A stretch of 31,538 nt of DNA from Natrialbaceae archaeon (GCA_003552325.1 PUKM01000127.1:1-31538), one strand, 5' to 3'; numbered from the stretch's first letter, positions 13,693 to 23,700 are shown. Translations and numbers: made by a program. Notes: a model not told the origin generated them from the letters alone.

Positions 13693-16194
13693 TTAGTCGG
13701 CGACTCGAGCGTCCGTCGTCTGGGTAGACTCCCCGGCCGGTGACGACGTCGGCTCGCCGAAGTATCGCTCCCAGAGTAACAGCGTCGGCGGGAGGACGAT
13801 GACTGCGCCGAGATACGAGTAAATCACGCTGATGGACATCAGGATACCGAACTCGGCGAGCATCGGGGTGACCGAGAGGACGAGGGCGCCGACACCGCCA
13901 GCGGTCGTGATCATACTGCCTGTAATGCCCCCGCCGGTTCCCTGCAGGGTAACGATGAGCGATTCGTAGGCATCGAGGCGATCGTTGTACTCGTCGATAA
14001 ACCGATGGGTGATGTGGACGGAGTAGGCGACGCCGATGCCGATGGTGATCGAGAGCACCGTCGCTGTGAGTGCGTTGAACGGGATATCCAGCACCGCCAT
14101 CGTCGCCGCGAGGAAGGCGACGGTCGTCACGATGGGGACGAGATTCGCGATCCCGAGCATGGCACGCCCCTCGAGCAGGTAGTAGATGATGACGAGAAAG
14201 ACGCCCGTGAGTCCAAGCGCGGCGGCGAGGCTGACGATGGCCGACTCGAACAACAGTTCGGTCACGGTCTGGAAGACGATGATGTCCCCGGTTGCGGTGG
14301 CAGCGAGCCAGTTTCGATCCGCGAGCGTTCGGGCGTCGACGGTCACCTCTTCCTGGGTTGCCTCTGCATCGACTGAATAAATCACCCGCATCGACTGGAG
14401 GTCCTCGTCGATGTACTCGAGAGCCTGAGCCTCGAACTCTGAGTTCAACAACTCGGTGTAGAGTCGTTCGAGATTCCGATCGGGGACGCCGTTCGCCGAC
14501 AGGTCGTTTGCCTCGAGCAACGCCGCATACTCGTCGTCCTCGGCGGCGTACTGGTTCATCACGTCGAGGATGCTTTCGGAATCGGCTTGCCCGTCGCTGT
14601 CTCTGACGATCTCACCTGGTGGGTCCTCACCTGCACTCTCGATCGACTCGAGGACGTACGGTTCGTAAATTGGCCCCTCTAGATAGACGGTAATCTCGTC
14701 GTCTTCACCGGTCTCGAAGTTGTCGCCGAGGAACGTGACGATCTCTCTGACCTGATACTCACCCGGACCGAACGGGTCGGGGACGATCTCGATGTGTGCC
14801 GGCAACTCCTCGTAGGGGAGGAACTCCTCGTCGTCGAACCGGGTGTCAACGTCGGTTGCCACGTAGCCCGCGCCGACCGTCGACACCAGCAAGAGCGCGA
14901 GCATGATGGCCGGCCCGCGGTTAGCCAGTTTGGCCCCGAGTGGGAGGACCTTGCCCATGAGAGAATCTTCAGACCCAAGCGGCTGGGTGCCAAATTCGGG
15001 AATGCGTGTTCCTTCCCGCAGGTCATCGAGCCAGACCTTCGTCGCTGGCATGAAGATGCCGAAAATGAAGAAGGTAAAGACGATCCCGAGGGAGGCGACG
15101 AAGCCGAAATCGAAGATCGGTCCCAGATCACTGGTCATATTGGCTCCGAAGCCGATAGCGGTCGTCCCGGTCACGATGAAGAACGCCACGAGCAACTGGT
15201 TGTTCGCCGCAGTCATCCCGTCGAAAATACCCTTCCCTGCGATCCGTTCTTCCCGGTATCGGTTCACTGCGTGGATCCCGAAGTCGATACCGACGGCAAG
15301 TAACAACGGTGGGACGGCCACCATCATCTGATTGAACGGGATCCGTGCGTGTCCGACGAAGCCAAACGTCCAGATGACAGCCATGAACAACGCCGACAGA
15401 CCCAACATGAGGTCTATGGGATCACGGTAGGCGAACAGCAGAAATCCAAGAATCAACAGGATCACTGCCGGAACCATCAACGCCATCGAATCGATCAGCG
15501 CCCGCTCGAATTCGTCTTCGAAAATCGCCCCACCAAAGGTAATGATATCGGCGTTGGAGGCGTCAGTCGTGTCGGCAATCTGCCCCTGAATTCGCTCGAT
15601 CGTGACGTCCTCTTGTTCCTCGGGTATCTCGTGTTCGACGACGTTTATCGAGGCCGACGTGAACACCGACTCCTCGTTAAAATCGTCCGCGAACGACTGT
15701 TTGAACCCCGGCTGTTCGTCGACGAGGGTCCGGACGGCTTCGCGAACTTCAGCCTCGGTCACTCCCTCGAGGGCCCGGATCTGTTCCTCTCGTGTCTGGG
15801 CGTCTTGATCGATCACCTGCACGATGCCGTCGATAGGGGTGCTGGTTTCGGCAACCCTGAGGTCGGGATTCTCCTCGATCGTTTCGAGTACCCGTAGGAA
15901 CTCGAGCATCGCCTCGCGGGAGACGACGTTGTCCCCGCGGTGGATGAGCTGTGTCGATTGGGTCTCCTCTGCGAAGGGTTCCTCGAACTCCGCGTCGACG
16001 GCGTCGAGCGCTTCCTGTTCGGGTGTTCCTTCGGTAAATCCTTCTTCCCCGGGGTCGACCTCGATGAACGGCAGACCGAGCGCGAAGAGTGCCGTCACGA
16101 TGATGAAAACGATAATGATCGTCTTTGGGCGGCCAGTAATCCAGCTGTTAACCGTATCGAGCGCTGGTTGATACTGGAGTGGCCCTCGTGACAT
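13693..16194 (-). CDS. RND/MMPL-superfamily transporter
   Basis: The 833-residue integral membrane protein has the duplicated RND plan: one N-terminal helix (about 23-43), a large outer domain, five helices (about 235-400 including AVGIDFGIHAVNRYREER), a further helix at about 425, a second outer domain, and a final five-helix group (about 660-810 including IGIGVAYSVHITHRFIDEY). The two GID/GIG-type stretches are typical of the MMPL/patched-like branch that exports lipids or other hydrophobic compounds. The outer domains are strongly acidic, as expected for a halophile surface. It follows the COG1361-like gene by 5 bp, a pairing common in haloarchaea, so the two probably form one exporter. 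The substrate is unknown. Confidence 0.9.
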   Translation of the reverse strand: MSRGPLQYQPALDTVNSWITGRPKTIIIVFIIVTALFALGLPFIEVDPGEEGFTEGTPEQEALDAVDAEFEEPFAEETQSTQLIHRGDNVVSREAMLEFLRVLETIEENPDLRVAETSTPIDGIVQVIDQDAQTREEQIRALEGVTEAEVREAVRTLVDEQPGFKQSFADDFNEESVFTSASINVVEHEIPEEQEDVTIERIQGQIADTTDASNADIITFGGAIFEDEFERALIDSMALMVPAVILLILGFLLFAYRDPIDLMLGLSALFMAVIWTFGFVGHARIPFNQMMVAVPPLLLAVGIDFGIHAVNRYREERIAGKGIFDGMTAANNQLLVAFFIVTGTTAIGFGANMTSDLGPIFDFGFVASLGIVFTFFIFGIFMPATKVWLDDLREGTRIPEFGTQPLGSEDSLMGKVLPLGAKLANRGPAIMLALLLVSTVGAGYVATDVDTRFDDEEFLPYEELPAHIEIVPDPFGPGEYQVREIVTFLGDNFETGEDDEITVYLEGPIYEPYVLESIESAGEDPPGEIVRDSDGQADSESILDVMNQYAAEDDEYAALLEANDLSANGVPDRNLERLYTELLNSEFEAQALEYIDEDLQSMRVIYSVDAEATQEEVTVDARTLADRNWLAATATGDIIVFQTVTELLFESAIVSLAAALGLTGVFLVIIYYLLEGRAMLGIANLVPIVTTVAFLAATMAVLDIPFNALTATVLSITIGIGVAYSVHITHRFIDEYNDRLDAYESLIVTLQGTGGGITGSMITTAGGVGALVLSVTPMLAEFGILMSISVIYSYLGAVIVLPPTLLLWERYFGEPTSSPAGESTQTTDARVAD

Positions 16195-16199
16195 GATCG

Positions 16200-18386
16200 T
16201 CAGTTGCCACCGAATCGATCACGCACCGAGTCCAGTTCAGCACCGAGTCGGCCCCGGAAGATGAACAGCGTCCCAACGATGGCGACCAACGCCCCACCGA
16301 CGAGCCACAGTGGCACCAGACTTTCACTCGCTTCGGTGACCGTTATCGGGAGTTGGTAGGTACCTGATAGCTGTGCATCCCCGCGTTCGTCGTCGTAGCG
16401 GATATCCAGCGACAGCGGGTAGTCCTGCGGGGAGACACCGCTCTCGACACCTACATCGAAGATGACCGTCTGATTCTCGCCAGGTCCGATTTCGGTGACG
16501 AACGACTCGTCGTCCTCACTCGAGAGCGGCGCATCGGGGAACACCTTTGCTCGAACGTCGGTGACAGGCTCGTCACGGTTGTTTTCGAGGTCGACCTCGA
16601 CAGTACCGGACTCGCCAGGTTCGAACGTTGCATCGACGACCTCGACGTCGAAGGAGTCACGGTCGGGTCCGACGTCGACAATGATATCCTGTGAGCTATC
16701 GACACGAACGTCACCATCAGACCGGTATCGGGTCTCGAACTCGAGGACCTTTGGCCCGGCTTCTGCGTCGTTTGTGATGCCAAGTCTGAAGTCAAACTCA
16801 TGCGTTTCCCCGGGCTCGAGGGTGCCAACGGCGTACGCATCGTTCCGAGGGAGGACGTTCGATTGCTCCGAGGCAAGCTGCACGACAACGTTTTCTGCGG
16901 TGTATTCGCCGTCGTTGGTGACCGTTCCCATGACGTTCCCGTCTTCACCGACGCGGAGGGAGGTTTCCGTGTTATCGATGGCGAAGCTCTGAGCTGGCAG
17001 GGGCTCGAAGCCGAACTCGCGGTCGCGGTCCTCGAGGTCGTTGTCGTTTGCGTCACGAGCGGTAACGGTCGCTTCTAGCGGATACTCGCGCTCGACGGCA
17101 TCGTCGTCGACCGTCGTTTGATACACGAGCGTCACCGTTTCTCCAGCCTCCCACTCGCCGACGTATGCGGCGGAGGTCGGTGATGCTGGCTCGACGTCAT
17201 CATCCAATCCACTGAGATCGACACCGAGTTCACCTGTTCCTGCGGAACCACCGTCTTCGCTCGCCGAGCCGAACGCGATATCGCCGTCACCGGCACTCAG
17301 CTCCACGACGGCCTCGGTCACGGTCTGTGGGCCGTTGTTCGTGACGTCGACGGTTATCAGGCCGTCGTCACCGATCTGGACGTCGTGTGAGACGTCGTCC
17401 ACCGTATACTGTTGGCGATCGGTTGGCTCGAGCGTGGCCTGTCCTGTGGCTGCCTCGTCTTCGGCCTGTCTGTCCCCATCTTCGTCATCGTACTCGACGC
17501 TCACGCCGATTGGGTAGGGTTCGATCAGTGCCTCGTCGGTCGTTCCCGCACGGAAGGTCACCTCTCTGGTTTCCCCGGCTTCCCAGTCATCGATGGCACG
17601 GGTCGCCGTCGGGGTATCCGAGCCGAAGAAGACTTCGCTGTCGCCGGATTCTGCAGTCACCACGACGTCAGTTGCGTTTTCACTCCCGGTGTTCTCCATG
17701 ACGACGGTCCACTCGCCACGGTCATCGACCTGCACGTCCGATTCGGTGTCCACCACGTCGAAACGGGCTTCGTCGTCGATGAAGACGGTGTCACTGAATC
17801 TATCCGTTTCGTCGCTCACACGGTCGTTGCTGATGCCGATGACGTCACCGTCGGCGTTGGTTGTGTATTCGACTCGCTCGATGTTCGTGTAACTCACGTG
17901 GATAGCGAGGTCGAAGTCCTCACCAGGGTCGAAGGTGTCCTCGTCGACGTAGATATCGAACGGAACCGTCTCGCTTTCGCCATCCTCGAGGGTTCCAATG
18001 CGTTGACTATCCGTCCTGATCTCCACGCCATCGGGGGCATTTCGGAGTTCGACTTCGGCACTTTCAGCCCGCAAGAGCCGATCTTCGACCTGTTGTGGCG
18101 GGTTGTTCCCGAACGTCAGACTGACCTCACCGTCGTCGTTCGAGACTTCCACCTCGATGGTCTCTTCTGATCCCACCGCTACTTCGTCATCGTCGAACGA
18201 CGCGTCGATGCCTGGATCTCCACCCGCACTATTTGTCTCCGTGGTGTTCGCCGAGACGATATCGATTGCAGGCAATCCAAAGAGACCGATCACGAGGAGA
18301 CAACTCAACGCGACAACGAGAATCCAACGCGGAGAGAAATTGATCCCTTGTTTCGCGTGTCCGACACTCCATTTCCTCACACTCAT
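16200..18386 (-). CDS. COG1361-like surface protein with repeated CARDB-type domains
   Basis: The 728-residue protein has a positively charged start, a hydrophobic helix at about 22-45 (signal or anchor), and a long acidic region of Ig-like repeats. These recur as WEAGET, LEPGE, FEPGESGTVEVDLENN and VTNNGP-type strands around residues 60-670. A C-terminal helix at about 688-710 precedes a short Arg-containing tail. It is therefore held at the membrane with the repeats outside. Such proteins regularly sit beside MMPL-type transporters in haloarchaea and may form the outer part of the exporter. An AT box (ATTAAGG, 18420-18426) lies about 37 bp before the ATG. The 212 bp upstream, to the flippase stop codon, hold no gene. 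Confidence 0.85.
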   Translation of the reverse strand: MSVRKWSVGHAKQGINFSPRWILVVALSCLLVIGLFGLPAIDIVSANTTETNSAGGDPGIDASFDDDEVAVGSEETIEVEVSNDDGEVSLTFGNNPPQQVEDRLLRAESAEVELRNAPDGVEIRTDSQRIGTLEDGESETVPFDIYVDEDTFDPGEDFDLAIHVSYTNIERVEYTTNADGDVIGISNDRVSDETDRFSDTVFIDDEARFDVVDTESDVQVDDRGEWTVVMENTGSENATDVVVTAESGDSEVFFGSDTPTATRAIDDWEAGETREVTFRAGTTDEALIEPYPIGVSVEYDDEDGDRQAEDEAATGQATLEPTDRQQYTVDDVSHDVQIGDDGLITVDVTNNGPQTVTEAVVELSAGDGDIAFGSASEDGGSAGTGELGVDLSGLDDDVEPASPTSAAYVGEWEAGETVTLVYQTTVDDDAVEREYPLEATVTARDANDNDLEDRDREFGFEPLPAQSFAIDNTETSLRVGEDGNVMGTVTNDGEYTAENVVVQLASEQSNVLPRNDAYAVGTLEPGETHEFDFRLGITNDAEAGPKVLEFETRYRSDGDVRVDSSQDIIVDVGPDRDSFDVEVVDATFEPGESGTVEVDLENNRDEPVTDVRAKVFPDAPLSSEDDESFVTEIGPGENQTVIFDVGVESGVSPQDYPLSLDIRYDDERGDAQLSGTYQLPITVTEASESLVPLWLVGGALVAIVGTLFIFRGRLGAELDSVRDRFGGN

Positions 18387-18598
18387 ACTAGTTTATAACT
18401 GACTTTACAGTAACACAGGATTAAGGCTTTCGACCGCCGAGCTCCCGGAAATCGCCGGAATAAACGATGTTAAACTGTTACTCTCAAAGTACCACCGGTG
18501 AGACCAGCCACCGACGTTCCCGTCAACGGAGGTGTTTGAGCTTTGCCAGATCTGGTCCCTGCACGCGGTCTTTTCGAGGCTGATTCCACACGACTCCG

Positions 18599-20149
18599 CT
18601 AATCAGCGATACTCGAGCCAAGCCCGTGGTCTCCAGCCGGAATCCACCGTCGGATAAACGGAATCGTCACCCCAAGGGTGTCCTCGAGCAGGTCGATGAC
18701 AACGATATCACTGGGCTCGAAGCCGCCGACGAGGGCCACGACCCCGAGTGAAAGCAGTCCTAACCCGACCAGGACGGGGAGTGCCGTAATGAGCGTAACC
18801 GACACGAGCGGGCCAGCCAGAATCGCCCAGGGAAGGACGATCAGCGGGAGGCCGACGTAGGTCCGGACGGCTTCACTCGAGAGCGGGGTGATACCGTACT
18901 CGAGCCAGAGGACGCCACAGATGATGAGGTGGACGGTGAGCAGGGAACTGACGGAGGCCGCCGCCGCCCCGAGGATGCCAAACCGGGGGATCAGTGCAAC
19001 GTTCACCACGATATTCAACGCGAGTCCAGCAGCGTTCCCGATGGCGATCCAGGTGGTCGACCCGAGCGCCGAGAGGGTTTCCCGATCCCGCCCGGCGGCG
19101 GCACTCAGGAAAAAGCCGACGGCGAGGATGGGGAGAATAGTCGCAGCTCCGGTGTAGTCGGTCCCGAAGACGAGCGTCAGGACGTCAGCGGGGAAGACGA
19201 CGAACAGGACGAACGCGGGAAAGGTCACGAGATACACCCACTTGGTGGTGGTCGCGTAGATGTCATTGACTGCGTCGCGATCACCGTCGGCGTCGAGTCG
19301 GGAGGCAATGGGGAGATACAGAAACCCAAAGGCCGTGAGGACGACCAGTAAGCCGCTCGCGAGCGGGTAGGCTGCGCTGTAGAGGCCGACTTCCTGTGAG
19401 GTTCGGAAGAACCCGAGCATGAGGGTATCAGTCTGGGTGAGGAGGACGCCGACGACGGTCGAAACGACGAGGGGGGCAGAGAAGCGGACGAGCTCGCGGG
19501 TGTGGGTCCGGTAGGCACCGAACAGCGGCATGAGTCGGTTGAGGAAGTAGTGGGCGAGGACGAAGGTGGCGACGGCGGCGAGGAGGTAGGCGATGCCTGC
19601 GGCGACGATTCCCATCCCGGCGAGTAAGAGGACAACGATCAGCCCGATTCTGACGAACGGATCGACGAAGTCGTGTGCGAGGGTGTAGTAGACCGTGTTT
19701 TCGTAGCCCCGAACGCCCGAAATCGCGATCCGAAAGCCGACGATGAAGGGGACCGAGAGGCCCAGAATGCGGATGAACGTCACGGCGACGTCAGTTTCGA
19801 AAAACAGCGAGGCGATCCACTCCGCTCCGACGACCATCCCCAGCGCGAACAGGCCGGCGAGGCCCATCGTCACGGCCATCCCGCTCACCCAGACGCCACG
19901 ACGATCCTCGACATCGTCGTATCGGGGGATAAACCGCGAGACACCCTGTGAACAGCCAGCCATCGCGAGCGTCGTCGTGAACAACAACAAGGCGATCCCG
20001 AGACTCACCTCGCCGTACGCATCGGGTGAGAGCAGTCGGCCAATGACGACGCGTTCACCGAGTTTGGCGACCGATCCAAGCATCCCCCCGACCATGACGA
20101 GCGCGGCACTCGAGAGCAGTGCTGTGAGTTCGCGCTGGCGGTCTGCCAT
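18599..20149 (-). CDS. Polysaccharide flippase (Wzx/MATE-like)
   Basis: The 516-residue protein has about fourteen hydrophobic segments spread over the whole length and short polar loops, the plan of the polysaccharide-export flippase family (MOP superfamily). Family-like features are the N-terminal GSVAKLGERVVIGRLLSPDAYGEVSLGIALL and the mid-protein TQTDTLMLGFFRTSQEVGLYSAAYPL. It should move lipid-linked sugars across the membrane, for example for surface glycan or S-layer glycosylation. Its ATG shares a base with the stop codon of the upstream phosphatase-like gene (TGATG), so the two are translationally coupled. No glycosyltransferase lies nearby, so the glycan pathway is not evident. Confidence 0.88.
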   Translation of the reverse strand: MADRQRELTALLSSAALVMVGGMLGSVAKLGERVVIGRLLSPDAYGEVSLGIALLLFTTTLAMAGCSQGVSRFIPRYDDVEDRRGVWVSGMAVTMGLAGLFALGMVVGAEWIASLFFETDVAVTFIRILGLSVPFIVGFRIAISGVRGYENTVYYTLAHDFVDPFVRIGLIVVLLLAGMGIVAAGIAYLLAAVATFVLAHYFLNRLMPLFGAYRTHTRELVRFSAPLVVSTVVGVLLTQTDTLMLGFFRTSQEVGLYSAAYPLASGLLVVLTAFGFLYLPIASRLDADGDRDAVNDIYATTTKWVYLVTFPAFVLFVVFPADVLTLVFGTDYTGAATILPILAVGFFLSAAAGRDRETLSALGSTTWIAIGNAAGLALNIVVNVALIPRFGILGAAAASVSSLLTVHLIICGVLWLEYGITPLSSEAVRTYVGLPLIVLPWAILAGPLVSVTLITALPVLVGLGLLSLGVVALVGGFEPSDIVVIDLLEDTLGVTIPFIRRWIPAGDHGLGSSIAD

Positions 20150-21831
20150 CAGAGATAGCCCAGATCCTCGAGGCGATTAGTTACGCTGTCGGTATCGGTG
20201 GCGGTGATGGCAGTCGTTCCGTACTCGAGTTCGTCGTAGGTCTCCCGTTCGTGTGGTATCCGCAACAGCGAGGCAGGAACGTCTCCAGTCATCGTCTCCG
20301 GCACCGGCTGTCGGAGTAGGGCCATCGTAACCGGGGCGACGTCGGTGAGTGAGAGTGGTTTCGTCCCAGGCCATTCGCTGTCGATGTCCGGGCCTGCAGC
20401 GAGGAAGACGCCCGTGCGTTTGTGATCGTAGGCCTCGAGCGGAACGGTCGTCCGTCCGTAGAGGTCCGTCTTGACGTTGTGATTCATCGCTGTCGGCCGG
20501 AGGAGAACGTCCGGGGCCCGCTCGAGGTGGGGGCCGTCGTAGACCTCCTCCCGTCGACACACCATCTCGAACGCAGGCTCACCGTCCGGTGTCTCGAACG
20601 CCGAGAGGATCGAGATGAGGTCCGTACGCACGTCCTCGTACGCCGATTGGGGGACGACGCCCGAGGGTTCGCGCCCCTCGAGGTTGATGCGGACGCCGAG
20701 GCGGGTCCCGTCGGCACAGTAAGCTTTCGATCGCCGCCAGTCGACGGTATCACTGGCTGCGGCGACCACGGAATCGGGCGTCAGTCGACGCAAGGTGCCC
20801 TCGAGGCCGATGCGCTCGGCAGCGCGATAGACGGCGGCTGGCTGTACCCCGAGGCGGTCGACGGCCCACGTGAGCGCCCGTACTGACCGCGCCTCTCGGT
20901 CCTCACTCGTGCTCGCACTCGAGGCCGAGGGTCCATCTGGAGCTCTCTTGGCACCGTCTCCATCCGTCAGCGACGACTTGACGCTCGAGAGCTGTGTGGC
21001 GTGTTGGGCGTCCTCCCCTTCCGCGGCCGTGACGTATCCGTGCTCGCGGAGGATCTCGTTTACATAGATCGAATAGCCCGACACGGGCCCGATTCCATGA
21101 TCCGAGCAAACGAGGACGTTGACGTCTTCACCGACGGTCTCGAGGACATCGGCGACGAGGCGGTCTGCGGCCTCGTAGATCGCCCGAAAGGCCTCGTCGT
21201 CGTCGAAGTTGTGAAAGACGGCGTCGGTCTTTTGGACCTGGATGAACGCGAAGTCCCAGGGCTCGTCCTCGAGGAGGGCACAGGCGGCCCGCCGACGCAG
21301 GTCGATCAACTCGAGGTAGCCCGCCAGTTTGGCCGGTTTGTCGTCACTGGTCTCGTGACTCGAGTAAATCCGATAGGGTTCACCGAGCGTCGACTCGAGT
21401 CGGTCGCGGACTGCCGGTGGGTGGCTCGGCTCGTCCTCGGGAGCGAGATAGCCGGGGAGCAACACGCCCTCGATGTCGTCGGCCGGGTGGGTGACGGGGA
21501 CGTTGAGGACGATCGATGGCCGTCCCGCACTCGAGAGATAGTCCCAGAGTGCCGGCCGGTCGACGTCCGCTCGAGAGACGAGCGCCCCCTCATCGGGATA
21601 GCCATCGTAGCGGAAAAAGCCGTACACGCCGTGGTGGCTGGGCTCACAGCCGGTGTACATCGATGGCCAGGCGCTGCCCGTCCAGGGGGGGTGTGTCGCC
21701 TCGAGCGGGGCCACAACCCCACGGTCGCGCAGGGAGGTCAGTGCCGGCAGCGATTCGGCGTAGCGCTCGAGGTATCGGCTGTCGAGGGCATCGAGGCCGA
21801 TGACGACCGTTTTTCTGGGATCGGCAGTCAT
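20149..21831 (-). CDS. Alkaline-phosphatase-superfamily phosphodiesterase/nucleotide pyrophosphatase-like protein
   Basis: The 560-residue protein matches the type I phosphodiesterase/nucleotide pyrophosphatase branch. The likely two-metal site is visible: Asp14 (VIGLDALD), nucleophile Thr51 (PPWTGSAWPSMYTG), Asp203 and His207 (KTDAVFH), Asp244-His245 (VCSDHG) and His470 (AYDHKRTG). A low-complexity Ser/Asp-rich insert lies at about 280-315. There is no signal peptide or membrane helix, so it appears cytoplasmic. The C-terminal NRLEDLGYL is typical of this archaeal group. The natural substrate is unknown; coupling to a flippase points to sugar- or lipid-linked phosphate chemistry at the membrane, which is inference. 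Confidence 0.88.
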   Translation of the reverse strand: MTADPRKTVVIGLDALDSRYLERYAESLPALTSLRDRGVVAPLEATHPPWTGSAWPSMYTGCEPSHHGVYGFFRYDGYPDEGALVSRADVDRPALWDYLSSAGRPSIVLNVPVTHPADDIEGVLLPGYLAPEDEPSHPPAVRDRLESTLGEPYRIYSSHETSDDKPAKLAGYLELIDLRRRAACALLEDEPWDFAFIQVQKTDAVFHNFDDDEAFRAIYEAADRLVADVLETVGEDVNVLVCSDHGIGPVSGYSIYVNEILREHGYVTAAEGEDAQHATQLSSVKSSLTDGDGAKRAPDGPSASSASTSEDREARSVRALTWAVDRLGVQPAAVYRAAERIGLEGTLRRLTPDSVVAAASDTVDWRRSKAYCADGTRLGVRINLEGREPSGVVPQSAYEDVRTDLISILSAFETPDGEPAFEMVCRREEVYDGPHLERAPDVLLRPTAMNHNVKTDLYGRTTVPLEAYDHKRTGVFLAAGPDIDSEWPGTKPLSLTDVAPVTMALLRQPVPETMTGDVPASLLRIPHERETYDELEYGTTAITATDTDSVTNRLEDLGYL

Positions 21832-22038
21832 GGCTCACCCGACGAAGGCAAAGACGAGCGACGATCGGATTCGAACACGACGCAGATCGATGAAAAGACG
21901 AAGGCGCTCACACGGTGCATCGATTCCAGGGTTGGTCTACGGCGGTCTTTGTTAGCGATGTGGTACAGCACGGTGTGGAAAGACAGGGAGATCGTACACC
22001 GTGTACGGCCGCCGTACTGTTGGATGGCCGCCAGAAGA

Positions 22039-22797
22039 TCAGAGGTATGCTGCGTCCCACCTGGTCGCCTTCCGGCGGTTTCCACAGTTGTTACAGACGA
22101 TGCGTCCCATCGAATCCATCGCATTGTCGAGGGAGTCACAGTTTCCACAGTACCAGCCGTATCTGTCCGTGGCGTCTTCGTCGGCATAGGCCGCGTAGAA
22201 CGGGGATGTCGACCCTCTGGCGGGTTCCCCGTAGCTGACGTAACACGTGGTCTCGCCATCGCTGACGGCTTCCTGTGCACGCCACTCATCGTCGACGTCA
22301 CGCTCGGTTTCGACGTAGACGTGTTCGGTGTAGGTCTCCTCGCCGATCTCGAGGTCGCGGGCATCGACCTGTTCGAAGCCATGTCCCCGATAGAACTCGT
22401 TCCCGAACTCGTTGTCCGCGAGGACCACGCTCTGTAACTGGTCGGCTCCGGCGTCGAAGAGCGCCTCACGCGTCCGGACCAGGAGTCTGGGGCCGAGGCC
22501 CTGCCCACGGTGGTCGGGATCGACGTGGATCCACTGGATGCGGCCCGTCGAATGGGCTTCGCCGATCAACTGGCTCTGGGAGAACGCGACTACGGTCCCG
22601 CCGTCGACGATGACGCGGAAGACGCTGTGTTCGTCCTCGAGTTCATCCTCGAGGCCACTGTCGTCGCCGTACCACTGCTCGACCGCCGTCTCGATCGTCT
22701 CCGAATCGAGGAACGCACTGTAGGATTCCTCGAGTGATCGCGTTGCAATCGATCGGATTGTCTCGATATCGTCGATAGTGGCTTCACGAACGTCCAT
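22039..22797 (-). CDS. GNAT acetyltransferase with C-terminal zinc ribbon
   Basis: The 252-residue protein starts MDVREATIDD, a typical GNAT beginning, and has the acetyl-CoA motif DPDHRGQGLG at about 94-103. A second domain of about 80 residues ends in a zinc ribbon with Cys217/220 and Cys235/238 within YGWYCGNCDSLDNAM. This tail, ending TRWDAAYL, recurs in haloarchaeal proteins (remembered as DUF5816). The frame is open for 38 more codons upstream, but the family start and an AT box 28 bp before ATG 22797 support the shorter form. The acetyl acceptor is unknown. It is a single gene. Confidence 0.85.
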   Translation of the reverse strand: MDVREATIDDIETIRSIATRSLEESYSAFLDSETIETAVEQWYGDDSGLEDELEDEHSVFRVIVDGGTVVAFSQSQLIGEAHSTGRIQWIHVDPDHRGQGLGPRLLVRTREALFDAGADQLQSVVLADNEFGNEFYRGHGFEQVDARDLEIGEETYTEHVYVETERDVDDEWRAQEAVSDGETTCYVSYGEPARGSTSPFYAAYADEDATDRYGWYCGNCDSLDNAMDSMGRIVCNNCGNRRKATRWDAAYL

Positions 22798-22821
22798 ATC
22801 TGTTCGTTGGACGCCCCCATA

Positions 22822-22828
22822 GAAAATT
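22822..22828 (-). promoter_or_regulatory. Leaderless promoter of the GNAT gene
   Basis: AATTTTC on the minus strand is centred 28 bp before ATG 22797, the distance expected when transcription starts at the start codon. Confidence 0.5.
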
Positions 22829-23004
22829 GCTTCCTCGCTTCCCATGGCCCGAGTGTCGGATTCTTGGGATAATGGCGACTCGAGAAGGGGCTCTCGACCT
22901 CGATGAGTCATCTGATTTATGAGTATTCAGCGGTGATGGAACAGACGATTGGGTGGCATTCGTCCTCGGCCGTCTCATCCAGGCAGAACGGCCAGCTGAG
23001 GGGC

Positions 23005-23676
23005 TCACTGGCGAGGTTTGCTACCAGATGAGTCACCCGAACTCGGATCAGTCGGGTTCACTTCGGCACCGACGAGGGTGCCATACGCGCGTCGAAGTCG
23101 TTCGGAGAGCGCCTGATGGGAAATCCCGAGTTCGGACGCCAGTTCCTCCATCGAAATCTGGCGGGGGATGTTGAAGTAGCCCCGTTCGAACGCGGCATCG
23201 AGGGCTTCGTACTGTTCGGGTGTCAACCGCGTGGGTCCACTCGAGACCCTCGAGACGTCGGTCACGCGTGTCAGATCGACGGTGAGGCCCGCCTCGTCCA
23301 GTCGCCCGTGGGTCTCGACGAGGTCCTCCCGGTCCCGAAACCGCATCTTGAACTGCCACCAGCCGTCGACGCCAACGCCTTCGAGCAACGATCCATCCGA
23401 AGCGAGTAAGCAATCATAGATCTCCTGTGCAGCCGGTGAGTCAACGTCGTACAGCAGTCCATCGTCCGATCGGACCAGGAGATCGAACGAGTCGATCGTG
23501 GGATCCGCTCGAAAGGCTGCTTCGATCTCCTCTCGGCTGACGTCCGTGACCCAAATAGAGGGTAGGGTCTTCGATACCGCCGACTCGAGTTCGATGACTA
23601 CCCCGGATGCGACGTCGAACGTCGTCGCCATGGTCGTCTCTCCGGCGGGAAGCCTGAACTCCGCAATAGTCGACAT
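23005..23676 (-). CDS. Bat-type (HTH-10) transcriptional regulator
   Basis: The 223-residue regulator has an N-terminal sensor-like region of the bacterio-opsin-activator type (about 1-155, starting MSTIAEFRLPAGE). Its C-terminal HTH-10 domain begins LTPEQYEALDAAFERGYFNIPR at about 160 and continues with SMEELASELGISHQALSERLRRAYG. The frame continues far upstream, but those residues are unlike the family, and an AT box 28 bp before ATG 23676 supports this start. It follows the moeA fusion gene on the same strand by 76 bp and has its own promoter. Unlike the regulator at 2526 it has no Cys/His cluster. Its targets are unknown; Mo cofactor genes next door are a guess. Confidence 0.87.
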   Translation of the reverse strand: MSTIAEFRLPAGETTMATTFDVASGVVIELESAVSKTLPSIWVTDVSREEIEAAFRADPTIDSFDLLVRSDDGLLYDVDSPAAQEIYDCLLASDGSLLEGVGVDGWWQFKMRFRDREDLVETHGRLDEAGLTVDLTRVTDVSRVSSGPTRLTPEQYEALDAAFERGYFNIPRQISMEELASELGISHQALSERLRRAYGTLVGAEVNPTDPSSGDSSGSKPRQ

Positions 23677-23700
23677 CACTACCTGTACATCACTGAGGGG

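Noticed and set aside
21001..22437. A 478-codon plus-strand open frame
   Set aside because: It is antisense to the phosphatase-like and GNAT genes and has no recognisable domain.
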